NCBI GenBank assembly: GCA_023398495.1
Contig: JAEWSG010000096.1
Coordinates: 1-6,421 of the forward strand
Origin: Bacillota bacterium
GTDB taxonomy: Bacteria; Bacillota; Clostridia; Acetivibrionales; Acetivibrionaceae
Direction: 5' to 3'
Length of the DNA: 6,421 nt
Shown here: piece by piece, positions 5,826 through 6,421 of the stretch
Numbering within the stretch: position 1 is the stretch's first letter
Layout of the letters: every line of letters starts with the position of its first letter
Made by a program: the position numbers and the translations under genes
The notes under the pieces: generated by a model
Database searches by the model: none
Told to the model about the DNA's origin: nothing
What the model saw: the letters and a program-made list of their open reading frames with translations, nothing else

Positions 5826-6173
5826 TCATTCATCTATTTCATATATCAAAAAATATCCATTAGACTTACTATTAACAACATGTTTTTTTACTCCATCTTT
5901 TTCGTATGTAAAGATCGCTCCCATCTGCAGGTCTTTCAAGTTTTTCCAGCCTTTACTTTCCATATACTTTTCAAATACATCATAGCCCTTTTCAGCATCT
6001 AATAAATCTACATAGTAAAATTTGTGATTAATAAAGCTAATAACCCTTACATTATTGTCTTTTGGATATAGATTTGCATACATTCTAAATACCTGAAACC
6101 TGTTGAACCAACCTAATCCCAAACATATTAGCAATATAACAAGAACACTAATTACAACATATCTCTTTTTCAT
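5826..6173 (-). CDS. membrane-anchored small protein, 115 aa, unknown function
   Basis: The N-terminus MKKRYVV followed by hydrophobic residues 5-22 forms a membrane anchor or signal-anchor without lipobox. The remaining roughly 90 residues should be extracytoplasmic, with segments MYANLYP, FINHKFYYVDLLDAEKGYDVFEKYMESKGW, QMGAIFTYEKDG and KSNGYFLIYEIDE. This pattern of a small alpha/beta outer domain is seen in clostridial and bacillar hypotheticals; no function is known to me. The ribosome binding site is odd: a run of seven G residues ends only two bases before ATG. The only gene-like sequence upstream is the tail of a group II intron, with the partial element D between. Confidence 0.7.
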   Translation of the reverse strand: MKKRYVVISVLVILLICLGLGWFNRFQVFRMYANLYPKDNNVRVISFINHKFYYVDLLDAEKGYDVFEKYMESKGWKNLKDLQMGAIFTYEKDGVKKHVVNSKSNGYFLIYEIDE

Positions 6174-6245
6174 AGCCCCCCCAAAATTCCAATAAAAATC
6201 CTATAAAATAATGAATTAATCTTACTTCGAAAGCTTTCTCTCAAA

Positions 6246-6270
6246 TCAAAGCCGTGCATCACATGGCGTA
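6246..6270. repeat. probable partial folded element, copy D, cut by a group II intron
   Basis: TCAAAGCC (6246-6253) matches the boundary of copy B (GCAAAGCC) and lies 73 bp upstream of the 115-aa gene, comparable with the other copies. A hairpin GCCGTG/CATGGC with loop CATCA (6251-6267) takes the place of hairpin 1, but without the 10-17 nt linker seen elsewhere. The intron 3' end follows at 6271, so the rest of the element would lie beyond the intron, outside the window. Confidence 0.35.
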
Positions 6271-6311
6271 GTCACGGTAGTAGCTGCCAGTTATCCAGCA
6301 ACCCCCGCACA

Positions 6312-6344
6312 GATCCCGGCGTGCGGAATTACCGCACCGGGCTC
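6312..6344 (-). ncRNA. group II intron domain V
   Basis: A 33-nt hairpin beginning GAGCCCGG and ending CCGGGATC, with an upper stem TGCGG/CCGCA, loop TAATT and a two-base CG bulge. The catalytic AGC triad is at its second to fourth bases. Length and shape match the 34-nt consensus of domain V, the most conserved part of group II introns. Confidence 0.88.
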
Positions 6345-6367
6345 TTCAACTACACTCGCTTCCGTAA

Positions 6368-6421
6368 TCAAACAAAACTGTAATCTTCAATACTTAATTG
6401 CTTGTATGGACTTTTCTGTAT
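6368..6421 (-). CDS. C-terminus of group II intron reverse transcriptase/maturase (partial)
   Basis: The frame is open from the window edge to TGA at 6368-6370, reading IQKSPYKQLSIEDYSFV. It ends 23 bases before domain V, where maturase frames placed in domain IV normally end. Only 17 residues are visible, so identity rests mainly on position next to domains V and VI; the rest of the protein would lie beyond 6421. Confidence 0.65.
   Translation of the reverse strand: MQKSPYKQLSIEDYSFV

Larger units (their letters stand above)
6271..6421 (-). mobile_element. 3' end of a group II intron (truncated by the window edge)
   Basis: In minus-strand order the sequence shows the C-terminus of a maturase frame, domain V, and domain VI with an 8-bp stem (6295-6302 with 6283-6290, loop ATAA). 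The intron should end ...CCGTGAC at 6271. An unpaired A at 6278, eight bases from that end, is correctly placed as the lariat branch point. The intron is a self-splicing retroelement; intactness cannot be judged because its 5' part is outside the window. The 3' exon is the partial element D. Confidence 0.85.

Noticed and set aside
5715..6002. Plus-strand 95-aa ORF
   Set aside because: It is largely antisense to the 115-aa gene, which has the better protein pattern (anchor helix plus outer domain). No ribosome binding site is visible.
1..6421. CRISPR array or tRNA/rRNA genes
   Set aside because: No regularly spaced short repeats, no cloverleaf with a T-loop GTTCGAATC-type motif and no rRNA-like block was found.

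Overview
The window looks like chromosomal DNA from a low-GC, cellulosome-forming clostridium (Acetivibrio/Hungateiclostridium/Ruminiclostridium type). The assignment rests on a secreted mannanase ending in a type I dockerin, AT-rich intergenic DNA, strong AGGAGG-type ribosome binding sites and group II intron pieces. The species cannot be fixed from the sequence.

Left part, plus strand: the tail and terminator of an upstream gene (1-64) are followed by a gene-free AT-rich leader of almost 490 bp. This leader holds a near-duplicate promoter module; each copy has the palindrome GTAATATTAC, a GTGCAA box, a 17-nt spacer and TATAAT. It leads to one large gene (552-2207) encoding a signal peptide, a GH5 (subfamily 8-like) beta-mannanase, a CBM32/F5-8C-type module and a two-repeat dockerin. 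A hairpin terminator follows at 2232-2277. The product should be exported and docked onto a cellulosomal scaffoldin to attack mannans.

Middle and right part, minus strand: five small genes point the same way. They encode an 87-aa membrane protein, a 144-aa cysteine-rich protein, a HAD phosphatase, a 186-aa membrane-anchored protein and a 115-aa membrane-anchored protein. They do not form an obvious pathway. They are also not packed as an operon; the gaps of about 120-540 bp hold repeats and debris.

The most unusual feature is a dispersed family of GC-richer, strongly folded elements, one just upstream of each of three or four of these minus-strand genes: C (3597-3692), A (4428-4678), B (5324-5568) and a probable partial fourth copy D (6246-6270). 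The copies keep the same series of hairpins while the stem bases change in a compensatory way, so folding as RNA or single-stranded DNA appears to be selected. Copy C lacks the core. Copy D appears to be interrupted by a group II intron whose 3' end (maturase C-terminus, domain V, domain VI) fills 6271-6421. I could not match the family to a known riboswitch, ribozyme, integron attC site or insertion sequence. The arrangement resembles a cassette array of [element + small gene] units, which is inference.

A second group II intron-like remnant, without maturase or domain V, appears to lie on the minus strand at about 2281-2660, against the mannanase terminator. A possible gene remnant related to the 186-aa gene lies at about 5581-5680.
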